From positions 22,501-86,500 of the forward strand of contig JAWQFJ010017060.1 of NCBI GenBank assembly GCA_034096865.1: a stretch of 64,000 nt of DNA. Reading direction: 5' to 3'. The notes under the pieces were generated by a model. That model saw nothing but the letters and a program-made list of their open reading frames with translations, did no database searches and was not told the origin of the DNA. The number at the start of each line of letters is the position of its first letter. Position 1 is the first letter of the stretch. A program made the translations under genes and the position numbers. Shown one piece after another: positions 46,649 to 56,972 of this stretch. The DNA comes from Theodoxus fluviatilis. Its lineage: Eukaryota > Mollusca > Gastropoda > Cycloneritida > Neritidae.

Positions 46649-48205
46649 CATCCACCACCATTTGTAAATGGACAGATGGATACTCGAAACTCTTCAAGAA
46701 AATCTTCAACCACGCAACTTGGCTTTGAGTCCGGGGAAAAGGTAAAACGGATTCCATGCTTGCGCCAAGCACCAAATGCAGAGTTCAGTTCTGAGCGTTG
46801 TGGCCATTTGCCATTCCATTATGAAGTCAATTTTCAAACTATGTTTACAAAGCTTCTGGGGTGCATGTACATCGTCTTGGTCTGGCCAATTAGAGCATAT
46901 TTCACAATATTGAACAGGTGTCGGACACCTTCACGTGCAGCTATAACCCAAGTAAGGAAAACAACCAGCCTCAACCTTAATACTACTTTCTGACTCCACT
47001 TTCTTGTCAGAACAGCCGCTGACATCTCATTTTCACTCGCCTTCATCAGGTACGCTCGAAGAAAAATGTCGAAAAACTCTCACAAGCAAACATCGTGATC
47101 TGAAGACAGGTTGTAAATAGCACCGGTGAACTGAAAACTTCATCCGGCTTATTTTCTCTTGCGCATCACCTGTTCGTGTGTTTAATGTGAAAGCAAAGCG
47201 TGCAGCACGCGTTAGCTGCCTCACCGGCGTAGGATTTTTTGTACGCTGCTCGGCAGGTCGGCGTTCAAATCTACAGGCCCAACCTAAACCAAACAGCCCC
47301 ACCCCATGTTTCTGGCCCTCCTGCCCACAAAATATTTTGACAGTCCATGTCAAGCCTGGAACCATCCCGAGAGGAAATAGGAGCTGGCCCGTGAAACGCG
47401 TGCACCACACGTGTCAAATGAATTCAGGCAGTGGAAAAAAGAAACCAAACCCAGAAGGGAAAAGTCACAGGGTTATTCGGTGGTCGTTTGATTACATGGC
47501 GTAAACACAATGAATTTTTTTTAAAGTGGGGATTAATTCACCTCGGAAGCAAAGTGAAAGAGTATAATTAATTTTGATTTAGTTTACGGAATGTCATACC
47601 GATGGGTTTTACTATTTTTGCACCTGTTTTTCATGGAAGCAATAAACCAGCTGGAACCTTTCGGGTGTGAGAAAATTTGTCAGGAGAACGCAAACAATTC
47701 TGGAACCAGATATGTCGGTAGACGTGCACTTTGGTGGAGGTAAGTTAGAGATCGGTATTATTTCAGTATTACTCCAATTTCGCGATGGGCTATGAACTGA
47801 CGCTTTCTGTACGATATTTTGTCCCCTGAAACCGATACCGGTGCTTAAAATTGGCGCAAATCAATATTTTAGGAGATATTAGCAAAATAATATCGGACTT
47901 TTTTTTACCTCTTTCGTTTACTTCGTCGGCGCCATAATCAAGCTCGCGCGTGCGCAACCGCAAACCCGTTCTTTGCGCATGCTTTACCGATATCCCGCAC
48001 TTTAGGATTTTTTTCGTCCTATTATAATATGTTTTTAAGACGGGGAGACAGGTTGCAACTAAGCCACTTGATCTCGGCCACGACGTTTCAGACCTCGGCC
48101 ACGACGTTGTCCTATTTCTGAAACTTGAACCCTGCAATGGAGTTACGTGCGTGATAGGGATATTTATATAAGTTTTACGACATTTCTGACCTCGGCCAGG
48201 ACGTT
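46649..48205. other. Intergenic, no gene seen
   Basis: Three CCTCGGCCACGACGTT-like units lie between 48070 and 48212, the last diverged. No coding exon is supported. Confidence 0.35.
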
Positions 48206-48230
48206 TACCCCCCCCCCCCCCCCCCCCCCG
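48206..48230. repeat. Poly-C run
   Basis: A run of about 22 C, a likely place of sequencing or assembly length error. Confidence 0.9.
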
Positions 48231-48368
48231 TCATGGACGAGTTCATTGTGTGTGGCCTGGACGCGTTGTCGTCACTTCCGGAGTTATTAGTAGATGCCAC
48301 GTGCTTTCAGCCATGTTAGTAGGAGGCGAGCGCTGTCTGCTAAGCTGTGCTACGGGAGACGTGCAACC

Positions 48369-48620
48369 ATGCCGACTTCTTGCTACGTGAAAAATTGTTT
48401 TAACAACCAACATAAAGAAAAATTAAGAGGAGTCATACGCTCCTACTACTTTATACCATCAAAGAAAACCAATCAAGGTCCGATTGTGCAAAGGGTGACC
48501 AAAGCTAGACGAAGAGAATGGAAAAAGATTTACAGAATAGATCTGACCTTTCGAGACAATCACCCGGCGAGAATCAGCAGACATCTCCCACGAATCCTGC
48601 TACGAAGAATCGATAGACTT
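48369..48620 (+). pseudogene. THAP-type zinc-finger fragment
   Basis: From ATG at 48369 the frame reads MPTSCYVKNC, SYYFIPS and RRREWKKIYR. This fits the start of a THAP DNA-binding domain: C-x4-C, an aromatic-FxP motif and a conserved Trp. The expected C-x2-H that closes the zinc site is replaced by ARISRHL, which has the His but no Cys. The frame then runs into (GGAT)n. It is probably a decayed THAP gene or THAP-bearing transposon, or an exon whose partner I cannot find. Confidence 0.5.
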
Positions 48621-48750
48621 CCAAAGACCAATAATTCTTTAACTCTTCCAACGTGTACGCCGATGTTCCGAGTACAACAAATAAATATGTCCATGGCACT
48701 CGTTGGCGGAGTGTTCCTCAATTCCGGATCAAGTTGGTCCTTCGTCAGAT

Positions 48751-49010
48751 GGTATGGATGGATGGATGGATGGATGGGTGGATGGTTGGATGGATGGATG
48801 GATGGAGTTTTAAGGTTTATCAGCCTTTGTAGGCTACGCAAGGCCACCGAGCACAAAAACCACTAGAATAGTTTCGAGTCAGCGCAAATCAAGTCACGAT
48901 ATACCTAGTTAATCGCCTCTTACGAATCGCGAAGGGAGACGCGGTGGGTCAATTCTTACCCCCCCCACACACACACACACACACTAACCCATAGGGAGCG
49001 TCAGCTGGTA
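48751..49010. repeat. (GGAT)n and dispersed repeat
   Basis: About 12 GGAT units are followed by the TTACGAATCGCG-AGGGAGACGCGG repeat also seen at 33.7 kb, and a short (CA)n at 48967-48982. Confidence 0.7.
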
Positions 49011-49821
49011 TGGATCGAGCCAGCCGATCACCTTAATTTTGTTGAGGTAAAATCGACAGGCATCGGGCTTGCGAAAGTCAACGTAAGCGTTTTTTTTCCT
49101 CACGGACATAACCTTAGAAAGAAAAATGTATGAAATAACTCTAATTATTTTAGATGTTGGTTTCTTGGCACAGCCAGCTTACCATGTCGGAGCGGATACA
49201 AATATAAAAGAAAAGCGAAACGATCACTCGTGCGCTGAGTTTTGATGCGTGACCGGGACACTCCCCGCAATATGTTTTGTTTGCTTTGTAAGGTTTTAGC
49301 ACTAGCTGTAGGTGTACAAATAGTCAGTTATTAATATAATTGGTGAATCTAGTTGTCATGAAACTTTGTTGTGTGCTTTAATGCCATTTTCTTGTCATAA
49401 TCACACGTTACATGACGCCGAATGCGGGCAAGTTGATCATGCACTCATCGACTCTATGATCGTGAATTTTCTGTCCTCGCCTGACCAGGGAAACGAAATA
49501 GTCAATTCAAGCCAGAACTAAACAGTTATCTGCTTCCACTCATTCGAGCTTTACATAAAACATTACATCACACTGGCTCGATCGTCTGCTGGCGTAGTGG
49601 CTACGGTTCGATCGTGTTCGTCTGCTAGGTATGTACGGTGTGGTTTGTTTACTTCTCTTCTGTGGGTTTTGTGCAGAAAGTATACGTGACAATAGTCTAT
49701 TATGACTATTTTCGACTAGTTTTTTAAAATCTAATTAAACTTTTTGCATGCTTTAATGCCATCATTTTGCCACGATCTAGCGAGAATCACTCCTCAACAC
49801 CGACCCGAAACATACCCCAAC
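49011..49821. other. Intergenic with a diverged duplication
   Basis: Segments around 49360-49400 and 49735-49785 share TGCTTTAATGCCAT and nearby sequence, suggesting an old direct duplication. No gene is seen. Confidence 0.35.
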
Positions 49822-52126
49822 CAAAGACCCTATACAATAAGATGATTCATCCGGTCACTTCCGGCGAAATTAGGATCACGCGCGCCACCAAGCGGTAACC
49901 GTGCTTAGCCGGTAAAAAGTGTCGACCACGAAGAAGAAATCAAGGCAAGGAGGTGACCATTGCAGTGCGAATAACTGTGTTAACTCGCGCTATGCGTGTC
50001 CACAGAAGTCGTAGTTGTGATTAGCCGGTCAAAAATGTCGACCACGAAGAAGAAATCAAGGCAAGGAGGTGACCATTGCAGTGCGATTAACTGTGTTAAC
50101 TCGCGCTATGCCCGTCTACTCCAGTAGAAAAATCAACAATTGTAAACACCACGCTGGCTTGTAAAGATGAAAAGCTAACAATAGGTGAGACACGATACAA
50201 ACTATTACAGGATGTCCAGCGTCAGTCAAGCAGTAGTTGCCGCTCCTCTACAGCCACACCGGTGCGACGAGAGCGAAGCCGTAATAACGTACACACGCAG
50301 CCACTGCCATTTTGAAACCTACGACGCGCATCTAGTAAAGTCAGTACAGTTTGCATACGTAGACTATGAAGAACGACAATAAAACTCTGTTGCATTTTAA
50401 GAGTGTTTTAGGAACACAGATTCACAAATGTCCAACATGCGATGGAACCAAACAGAAACAAAATTCCAGTAAACTGTTCAACAAATGCACTTTTGCTGAT
50501 TTATTCTGGTTCATAACACATCCAAAATAAATTCTATGGCCAAGAACAATCCACAAACAGACTTGAAAGGAATACTTACATACAAAATCTTCCCATTAAT
50601 ATTATATTACATACAAGAATACTTAAGTTAATGATTTTCTTATCATGAAAGCAAGGCAAATCAAGTCAGCATCTTCATAACTGGCAAGTAAATGGCTCAC
50701 ATGATACAGTTGCTCCATACATAAAAGAAGACTATTAGTTCTTTGCACAATCTTTCTATAAATGCCTTAGCTTAATGCTATGAGAATTTGTGATTCTTAA
50801 CTTCAAGTTATACAGAGCTTTGAAATATCACATGTGTACACAGTGACACACACATGCCCTCTGCATGTCTGGTGGTGTAGGTAATCACTGACCGATCATT
50901 AAAAAAATTTCCATTACCATGATCATGAATCAAAGATTGAGGAAATTGCTGTGAACTATGCAATCCAGAGAAGAAAATAATACAGACTAGAAGTTACCCA
51001 AGTACATTAATGTCATTAATAAAAACAAATCATCAGTGCTTTCACCTTTTTTTTCAAACTTCAGCAACTTCAAAAACACTCATTTATATTCAATAGCAGG
51101 GCATGATCTGCCCATGTTTACAAAGCTTACAGTTAGTCATAAACCTATGGCATCAGTAGTCCTTGACATTGCAGTTTCTGCATACAATTTTTGTTTGCGA
51201 AAATGTTGATGAGTATTAAATTAATGATGCATGTGGAATTTATTATAGTGAATAATAGTGGCCAAAACATTTCATCGCAATGAATAAACGCAACCGATCA
51301 TAGCAGGAATGAAAAAAAGGTCATAAAGATAAACAAAACTTACAAACACTATGCCGGAAAGCTAGCATAATAAAATGCAAGCACGTAGGTTTTACAAACA
51401 TGACAGTTGACACATGGCAACTCGCTTTGTGGAGATGAGCATTATTGAAGTTGAAAACTAGTTATGTAGTTTTCTATTAAATTTGTTGATACAGTGGAGT
51501 CCACTTATAGTGAACTCTGTTATTGTGGTTTTCCTGTTATTGTGAACAGTTTTTAATTTGGTTGTCTATTTGCACGTGACCGTGTATCTAGTGCCCAGGC
51601 TATTTGCACGTGACCGTATATCAAGTGACCATGCAGGCTGTTTACACGGCAAGTTATTTTCACCGCAAGCAATACGGAAATCATGAAATCTGCATTTTTT
51701 TGCTTACAATATCTGTTTGTGTTTCCCTACTACAGTAGATCTATGCAATTCTATAGTAATAAACATAAAATTACACGGCATGAGCCATGACCGTACTCAG
51801 TAAATCCTTCTATCTCGCTACTATTGCAGCGAGCGGCTCGGCCAGCAAAAGTAGGCCTACAGATACTATGTTTACAGACAGAAGGATTTTTCTTCACCAG
51901 CCTTTGTTTAGTTATCGATATTTAATTAAAAAAACTTGCAATATAATAATATAATATAATATAAAAGTGATTAATTCTCATTACGATTTCTGTTGTGGGT
52001 ATGTGGAAGATTGTCTTCCTTGACTCGAGCGCCACGGTTGCCGCTTGGGGCGTCTCGGTCGGCTCCGTCATCATGTTTTATATAGGCCGAGTGCCGGATG
52101 AATCATCTTATTGTATAGAATCTTTG
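49822..52126. mobile_element. 2.3-kb region bounded by a 33-bp inverted repeat
   Basis: CTATACAATAAGATGATTCA with flanks at 49822-49854 recurs inverted at 52094-52126 with two mismatches. The interior holds two THAP-like exon copies at the left and AT-rich sequence without a gene elsewhere. It could be a transposon with long ends or two copies of one promoter-like sequence in opposite orientation. No target duplication is clear. Confidence 0.4.
49919..50127 (+). pseudogene. Duplicated THAP-like first exon
   Basis: A segment of about 95 bases is present twice in tandem. The second copy starts ATG at 50035 and reads MSTTKKKSRQGGDHCSAINC then VNSR. HCSAxNCxNSR is the usual start of a THAP zinc finger. 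The frame stops after 30 codons. In the first copy the ATG is GTG (49919-49921) and the frame also stops soon. No downstream THAP half is visible. Confidence 0.5.
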
Positions 52127-52888
52127 CCCCAACATATAGCACCGGAAGTCATGCAACCTACCATCATGGCTGTGCTGCTAATTACCATATGACCCCTGGT
52201 GAGCTCTTCCCCGGCCATTCGCGCCATCGTTTGTGGCATCACTAGTAATTTACGCTGCTCCTTAAGGTCAGATTCGTGCAAAACACGCAAAAAACAGTCG
52301 GAGGAACATCAATTTTTACCCCTAAGAGATGGTGGTGTAATATTGAACATTTACCAAGAGATCTTTTAATGTCACTTCTCATTCCGTACTTACACATAAG
52401 TGATCCGCGGTTACATCATGTTCGAGCTTTCTCGTTCTCGACGGGTCTTCCTTTGACCTATGGCAGAGCTGGGAGGCGGAAAAAAAGCGTGTGGATAAAG
52501 CGCCGTTACTGCGTAATATCCATCGCTCGAGACCTCCGCAAATTTTGCAAGGATGCAAAGAAAACAACAACTAACCCCAACCTTTCGAATAAATTAGATA
52601 AGAGGCAGTGCACGCTCGTTTATATGATAAAACGAGGTAAGAACGCTTTTCATTTTGTTCCCAAATCAGTGGTGTTGTAGAACGACACATCAGACACGCG
52701 TTTGTGTAGCTTCCTTGAACATCAGTCACGCACACTGCGAACCACGCGAGCAAAATGCACCGTAACAGTGTAACAAATTCAGTCATCCACGATAGTTCTA
52801 CAGAGACTGATGTAATTATCGTCTGCACAGGAGTGGGTCCGAGCAGCTGGACAGACTTACGAGGTGAACCAAGACACGTGAATCCGCT
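52127..52888. other. Unassigned open frame and flank
   Basis: A 134-codon plus-strand frame at 52276-52680 contains EHLPRDLLMSLLIPYLHISD and a basic middle part. It has a plausible composition but no family I recognise. It may belong to a mobile element or to the THAP-bearing region to its left. Confidence 0.3.
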
Positions 52889-53670
52889 TTGAAGCGCATG
52901 AAACTGAAAGCTACTGGTATCAACTGGAAGAGTTCCTGCAGACGATCTCATCTCAGAATTCATGTTGTTAAACGTGTTGTAAAACTTTGCCAGGCGAACT
53001 GGGACGGCGGGATCAATAACAAACTACATGTGATTGCCCCTCTTTGGGGAGAGAGGTCCCACTCTAAAACGGTATCAGGAAGAGACTTAATAGTTCTATG
53101 TCGAACCCGAACTGGACAAACCAAAATAACATATTCCTATCTTTTACGGCCTGAATCACCGCCGCAACGTTATTCATGTCAATTAGCTACGACTGTCCGA
53201 CATAGTTTACTGGATTGCCTGGACTTTCAAAATATAGATGTAATTTTCGGGTCATAACATTTTGAATAATTTCAAAGATAATCATTCTATAATACGTCTC
53301 TTAAATCTATTGGTTTTTATAACAAGTTTAGCATATTTGTTGTTCTTTTTACGTATGCTTTTAAATATCCAAATACAGATTTTGGTAACAGTTATTTAAT
53401 ATTTGATTTTTTACCAACCGTGATTGTACAAATATATTTGTGTGTTAACATGTGAAGAAATGTGTAGAGCCTCATGTATGTGTATGTAAAATAGACACAT
53501 ACGAACATTCTTCTTTATTATATGGTATTACTTTTGTAGACACAGGTTGAGACCTTACATAACCGAATAAGGCTGACAGTCCCTTACGCAATGTACATTC
53601 ATTCATTCATTCATTCATTCATTCATTCATTCATTCATTCATTCATTCATTCATTCATTTATGCTACAGC
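52889..53670 (+). mobile_element. Non-LTR retrotransposon 3' end
   Basis: The plus-strand frame 52889-53257 contains NNKLHVIAPLWG, RTRTGQTKITYSYLLRPESP and ATTVRHSLLDCLDF. This is the cysteine-containing region that follows RNase H in many Jockey/I-type LINE polyproteins. After the stop at 53257 an AT-rich 3' UTR leads into (ATTC)n at 53594-53660, a typical tail. The 5' remainder is missing. Confidence 0.6.
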
Positions 53671-54382
53671 TGCAAAATGACTCATGAGAGCTGCTGGAAA
53701 CCTCCCACGTTGCGGAACTTCGTCGCGATTCGAGGATGGCGCATGCGCATACTGTTGCCTTGGGCGCGTTTGTTTGGCCACAAATCTCTAGATTCTCTCT
53801 GAATGGCTAGTCGAGGGCGAGTGAGACGCTCCTACAGCTAGAAAAACGGCCAATCATCTTGCAAGGAGGAAGAACATGACTGCGACCTGGCGCCAGAGTC
53901 GGTGAAGAAGTTGCCGATAGGCGAAATAACTGACGATTCAGATATCACATAACTTTTTCACTTCATAGAACACACCAGTGACCATGGTGTCATATCGAAT
54001 GGCACGGGAACTTTTTCAACGAAAAAAAGCAACCCGGGTTCAACTGTAGACAATTTTGTCGAAAATGTTAGGCCTCGATTCATTTCGATCAATTGAAGGG
54101 ACATAATTCATAGAGCGTACGTATACTGCAAGCGATAAAAAAAATATCGGCAGTGTATGTCCAGAAACACACAATACACCTACTCCTCTATATGTACAAA
54201 TGAACACTCGAACAGGAAATACTTCCGTGTACGCACACTTTTCCATTCTCGAACCCTGAGAAGCACATTACAGGCACTGTTCTCTCCGAACACCAGCTCA
54301 ACTCGCACTGTCTCCGCCCTTTTGGTTCATCCGGGTCACTGCAGCGGGAAGGATCGCGGGAGCTCAGGACCTCCCTCGGCTT
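53671..54382. other. Intergenic, flank of foldback element
   Basis: GGGCGCGTTTGTTTGGCC at 53762-53779 recurs inverted at about 55215-55235, on the other side of the foldback element. No gene is seen. Confidence 0.4.
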
Positions 54383-55129
54383 TGTAGCGGCCAAAACAGT
54401 AACCTGGCCAAAACAGTAACCGGAAGTCATCGCAGAGTTATCTGCTCGGGACGTGCTGAAAATTCAACTCTAAAAAGAGACGGCACCCGCCACTCCGCCT
54501 GACTGACTTGGCACGCCCGGGGAGTTATGCTAAGATCCGGCCGCGTAAATATATCTGCGTTTTGTGACAAACGTCTTTCTCGGCGGTACTGTACTCCATG
54601 CACCTTAACGGTGCGCGTGATTCGGGTGTAATCTTAAGTTTATTGGCGCTGCTGAAATGGTCGAAGTCGGAAACATTCGGAACGTCGTTTAGCTTAAGAT
54701 TACACCCGAATCACGCGCACCGTTAATGTGCATGGAGTACAGTACCGCCGAGCAAGACGTTTGTCACAAAACGCAGATATATTAACGCGGCCGGATCTTA
54801 GCATAACTCCCCGGGCGTGCCAAGTCAGTCAACGGTCGCGTTTTATAAAACCAGACTACAAATAGACTACAGGGAGGTGACTCCCATATTATTTCCGGCA
54901 GGGGAGACGGCTTTGCACGGGGGAAAACGTTTTTGAACGCTACATCATGTGTTAAACTACACAAATGCACCAAAACCTCGTAAAGCAACTAATGCGTCGT
55001 TTGTCGGAATATATTCCATGCGAAGAACAGGTGCAGGAGCGGTAAATCGCATAAAGAGAGAGCCGAGCAGATAACTCTGCGATGACTTCCGGTTACTGTT
55101 TTGGCCAGGTTACTATTTTGGCCGCTACA
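54383..55129. mobile_element. Two-tier foldback transposon
   Basis: The terminal inverted repeats are 67 bases, 54383-54449 and 55063-55129, with one mismatch, beginning TGTAGCGGCCAAAA. GGCTT flanks both sides, a probable 5-base target duplication. Inside is a second inverted repeat with 138-base arms (54501-54638 and 54693-54830) and a 54-base spacer. It codes nothing and must be non-autonomous. I cannot assign a superfamily. Confidence 0.82.
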
Positions 55130-56128
55130 GGCTTCCCGCCTTCACGGCGAGTGCGTCCTTATGAGCGAGGAACGTAGAAAACGCCTAGCCCTCGCGATTC
55201 TCTCGAGATTGTGGGCCAAACAAACGCGCCCCTTGATATTAGAGGCGGGTGTCGCAGAAGCAATCCTAACGCTTCACACGCGATCATCTCGCGGGACCAG
55301 AGGCGCGTTTAATTTCCTAAGTATTCTACATTTTTTTTAGAGAAGAGCGCCCACGGGCGAGCGCCTGCGTGGACAGGTTCATGCATTCAGCGTGGCTGAG
55401 ACTAGTGAATATAGTCTCAGCAACAGGTTGGTCACGTGATAGCCTAAATTCTTCCATAACATGCATACCACCGTTCTGAACAGCCACGCTGAATGCCATA
55501 TCACATCGTGAGTGTATTCCTCCGCTTGTTGTGATACACTCCATACTGGCAGCCATTTTTCCGTCAGTTCATTTTCTAAACATCGATTTCCCATTAATGT
55601 AAAACTTGTATGCGGTAAAAATCGAATCACAAGAGTGTAATATTGTGAACTCTACTAATTATAAGGACTTTGAATACAACAGCAATATTTATATTTCATT
55701 GAGCGAGTAAGGCAACCAATCCCGTCTGCATAATCTTCGATACACACAGAAACCCACTGAGTGCTTTTGCTGATGAGGAATCATTAATTTAATGTATGCT
55801 TAGAAGGATTAAACTTAGAAAAACTGCTTCTGAGCTATCCGATAATATTGAACTTCGGAATCGGATGGATTCCTACAGAAGAAACTTCCATTCGATTAAC
55901 GTTCAACACAGACGGAATGTAGGTTAAATCACTTACTAACTCCATCAGTGGATACACGAATGATCGAAGTGTGGAGCTCGTCAAACAGTGTGAAGGCAGT
56001 TAGACCACAGGTTCCGGCCAGAAAGCATTTACTTGCGAGAGTATAACCATAGATTCACGAAACCAGCCCGGACCCATAGGAATCCTTTTCGCTGCGTTTA
56101 TAGCAGGTACAAAGATCGCGTTTATTAC
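55130..56128. other. Intergenic with a short inverted repeat
   Basis: GCATTCAGCGTGGCTG at 55383-55398 and its complement at 55481-55496 form a hairpin of about 115 bases. Part of this is shared with 30.3 kb. No gene is seen. Confidence 0.5.
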
Positions 56129-56130
56129 TA

Positions 56131-56970
56131 CAGTAGTCGCCGCCTATAAAACACGCGGTTAATAAAAACAGCCGTTTTTTTACACACAGTTGGAACGGTC
56201 CGGATTTACCACTATATAACATATGTAAAATTGCGCCGGTTAATAAATATACAGGCGCCGTTTAATAAAAACACTTTCTGTTCTTTTTCTCGCTGTTCGG
56301 AGGGTCAGAGTCGATCTCTGGTTGTGAATTCTTGTCAGCAAACCGTTAGATGACAACTAAAGACGCTTCAGCGTTTGTGTGAACAGTGATTACACCCTTG
56401 TCAGGAAACCGTCAGATGTCAAATCAACACTGTCTAGTCTCGCTGGATAAGCAGTGAATCAGAAAATGGCTTTAACTTCAGCTCCAAAGAAAAGAAAAAG
56501 AACAGAAATGACACGCAAAGACAAAGTGGACTTGCTTGATCGCTACCGAGAGCTAAATTCTAAAAGTTTGAGGGAGGGTGCTGACATTTTGGGTGTGTCG
56601 GCATCATTTCTGTGCCAGACACTGAAAAAAGAAGATGAACTTAGAGCTGATATCGCAGAGGGCTCCAGTCAAGGCCAAAGGAAGCGTCGGCGCTGCGGGA
56701 AGGATAAAGAGACAGAAGATGGCTTAATGCGGTGGTTCGACTCTATCCAAGCGCGCAACACACCTGTAAACGGCCCAATCCTGTGTCAGAAGGCGGAACA
56801 GATTGCTTCCCAGCTTGGTCGCTCTGAATTCAAAGCTACAAATGGGTGGTTTAACAGGTGGAAGAAACGCAACGGCTTGGTGAAGCGGGAAGTGCCGGTT
56901 AATAAAAACGCCGCTTATTAAAAACACTTTTGTTCGGTCCCAATGTGTTTTTAATAAGCGGCGACTACTG
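56131..56970 (+). mobile_element. pogo/Tigger-type element, deletion derivative
   Basis: The ends CAGTAGTCGCCGCCTATAAA and, inverted, CAGTAGTCGCCGCTTATTAA match at 17 of 20 positions. They are flanked by the dinucleotide TA (56129-56130 and 56971-56972), the Tc1/mariner superfamily target. Subterminal GGTTAATAAAAAC motifs are repeated on the left and right. At 840 bases it is too short for a full transposase, and only the DNA-binding part is coded. Confidence 0.8.
56466..56921 (+). CDS. CENP-B/Tigger-like DNA-binding domain protein
   Basis: The frame codes about 151 residues from MALTSAPKKRKR. A basic start and TRKDKVDLLDRYRELNSKSL lead into a CENP-B N-terminal helix-turn-helix that ends GVSASFLCQTLKK. 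A second helix-turn-helix of the HTH_Tnp_Tc5 type follows (DGLMRWFDSIQAR, ILCQKAEQIASQLG, ATNGWFNRWKKRNGLVKRE). The DDE catalytic domain is absent: the frame runs into terminal-repeat-like sequence and stops. The intact domain could still bind the element ends. An upstream in-frame ATG at 56454 is possible. Confidence 0.75.
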   Translation: MALTSAPKKRKRTEMTRKDKVDLLDRYRELNSKSLREGADILGVSASFLCQTLKKEDELRADIAEGSSQGQRKRRRCGKDKETEDGLMRWFDSIQARNTPVNGPILCQKAEQIASQLGRSEFKATNGWFNRWKKRNGLVKREVPVNKNAAY

Positions 56971-56972
56971 TA

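Noticed and set aside
51492..51530. Second pogo-type terminal repeat (CAGTGGAGTCCACTTATAG)
   Set aside because: Only one end was found, without a partner or TA-bounded element.
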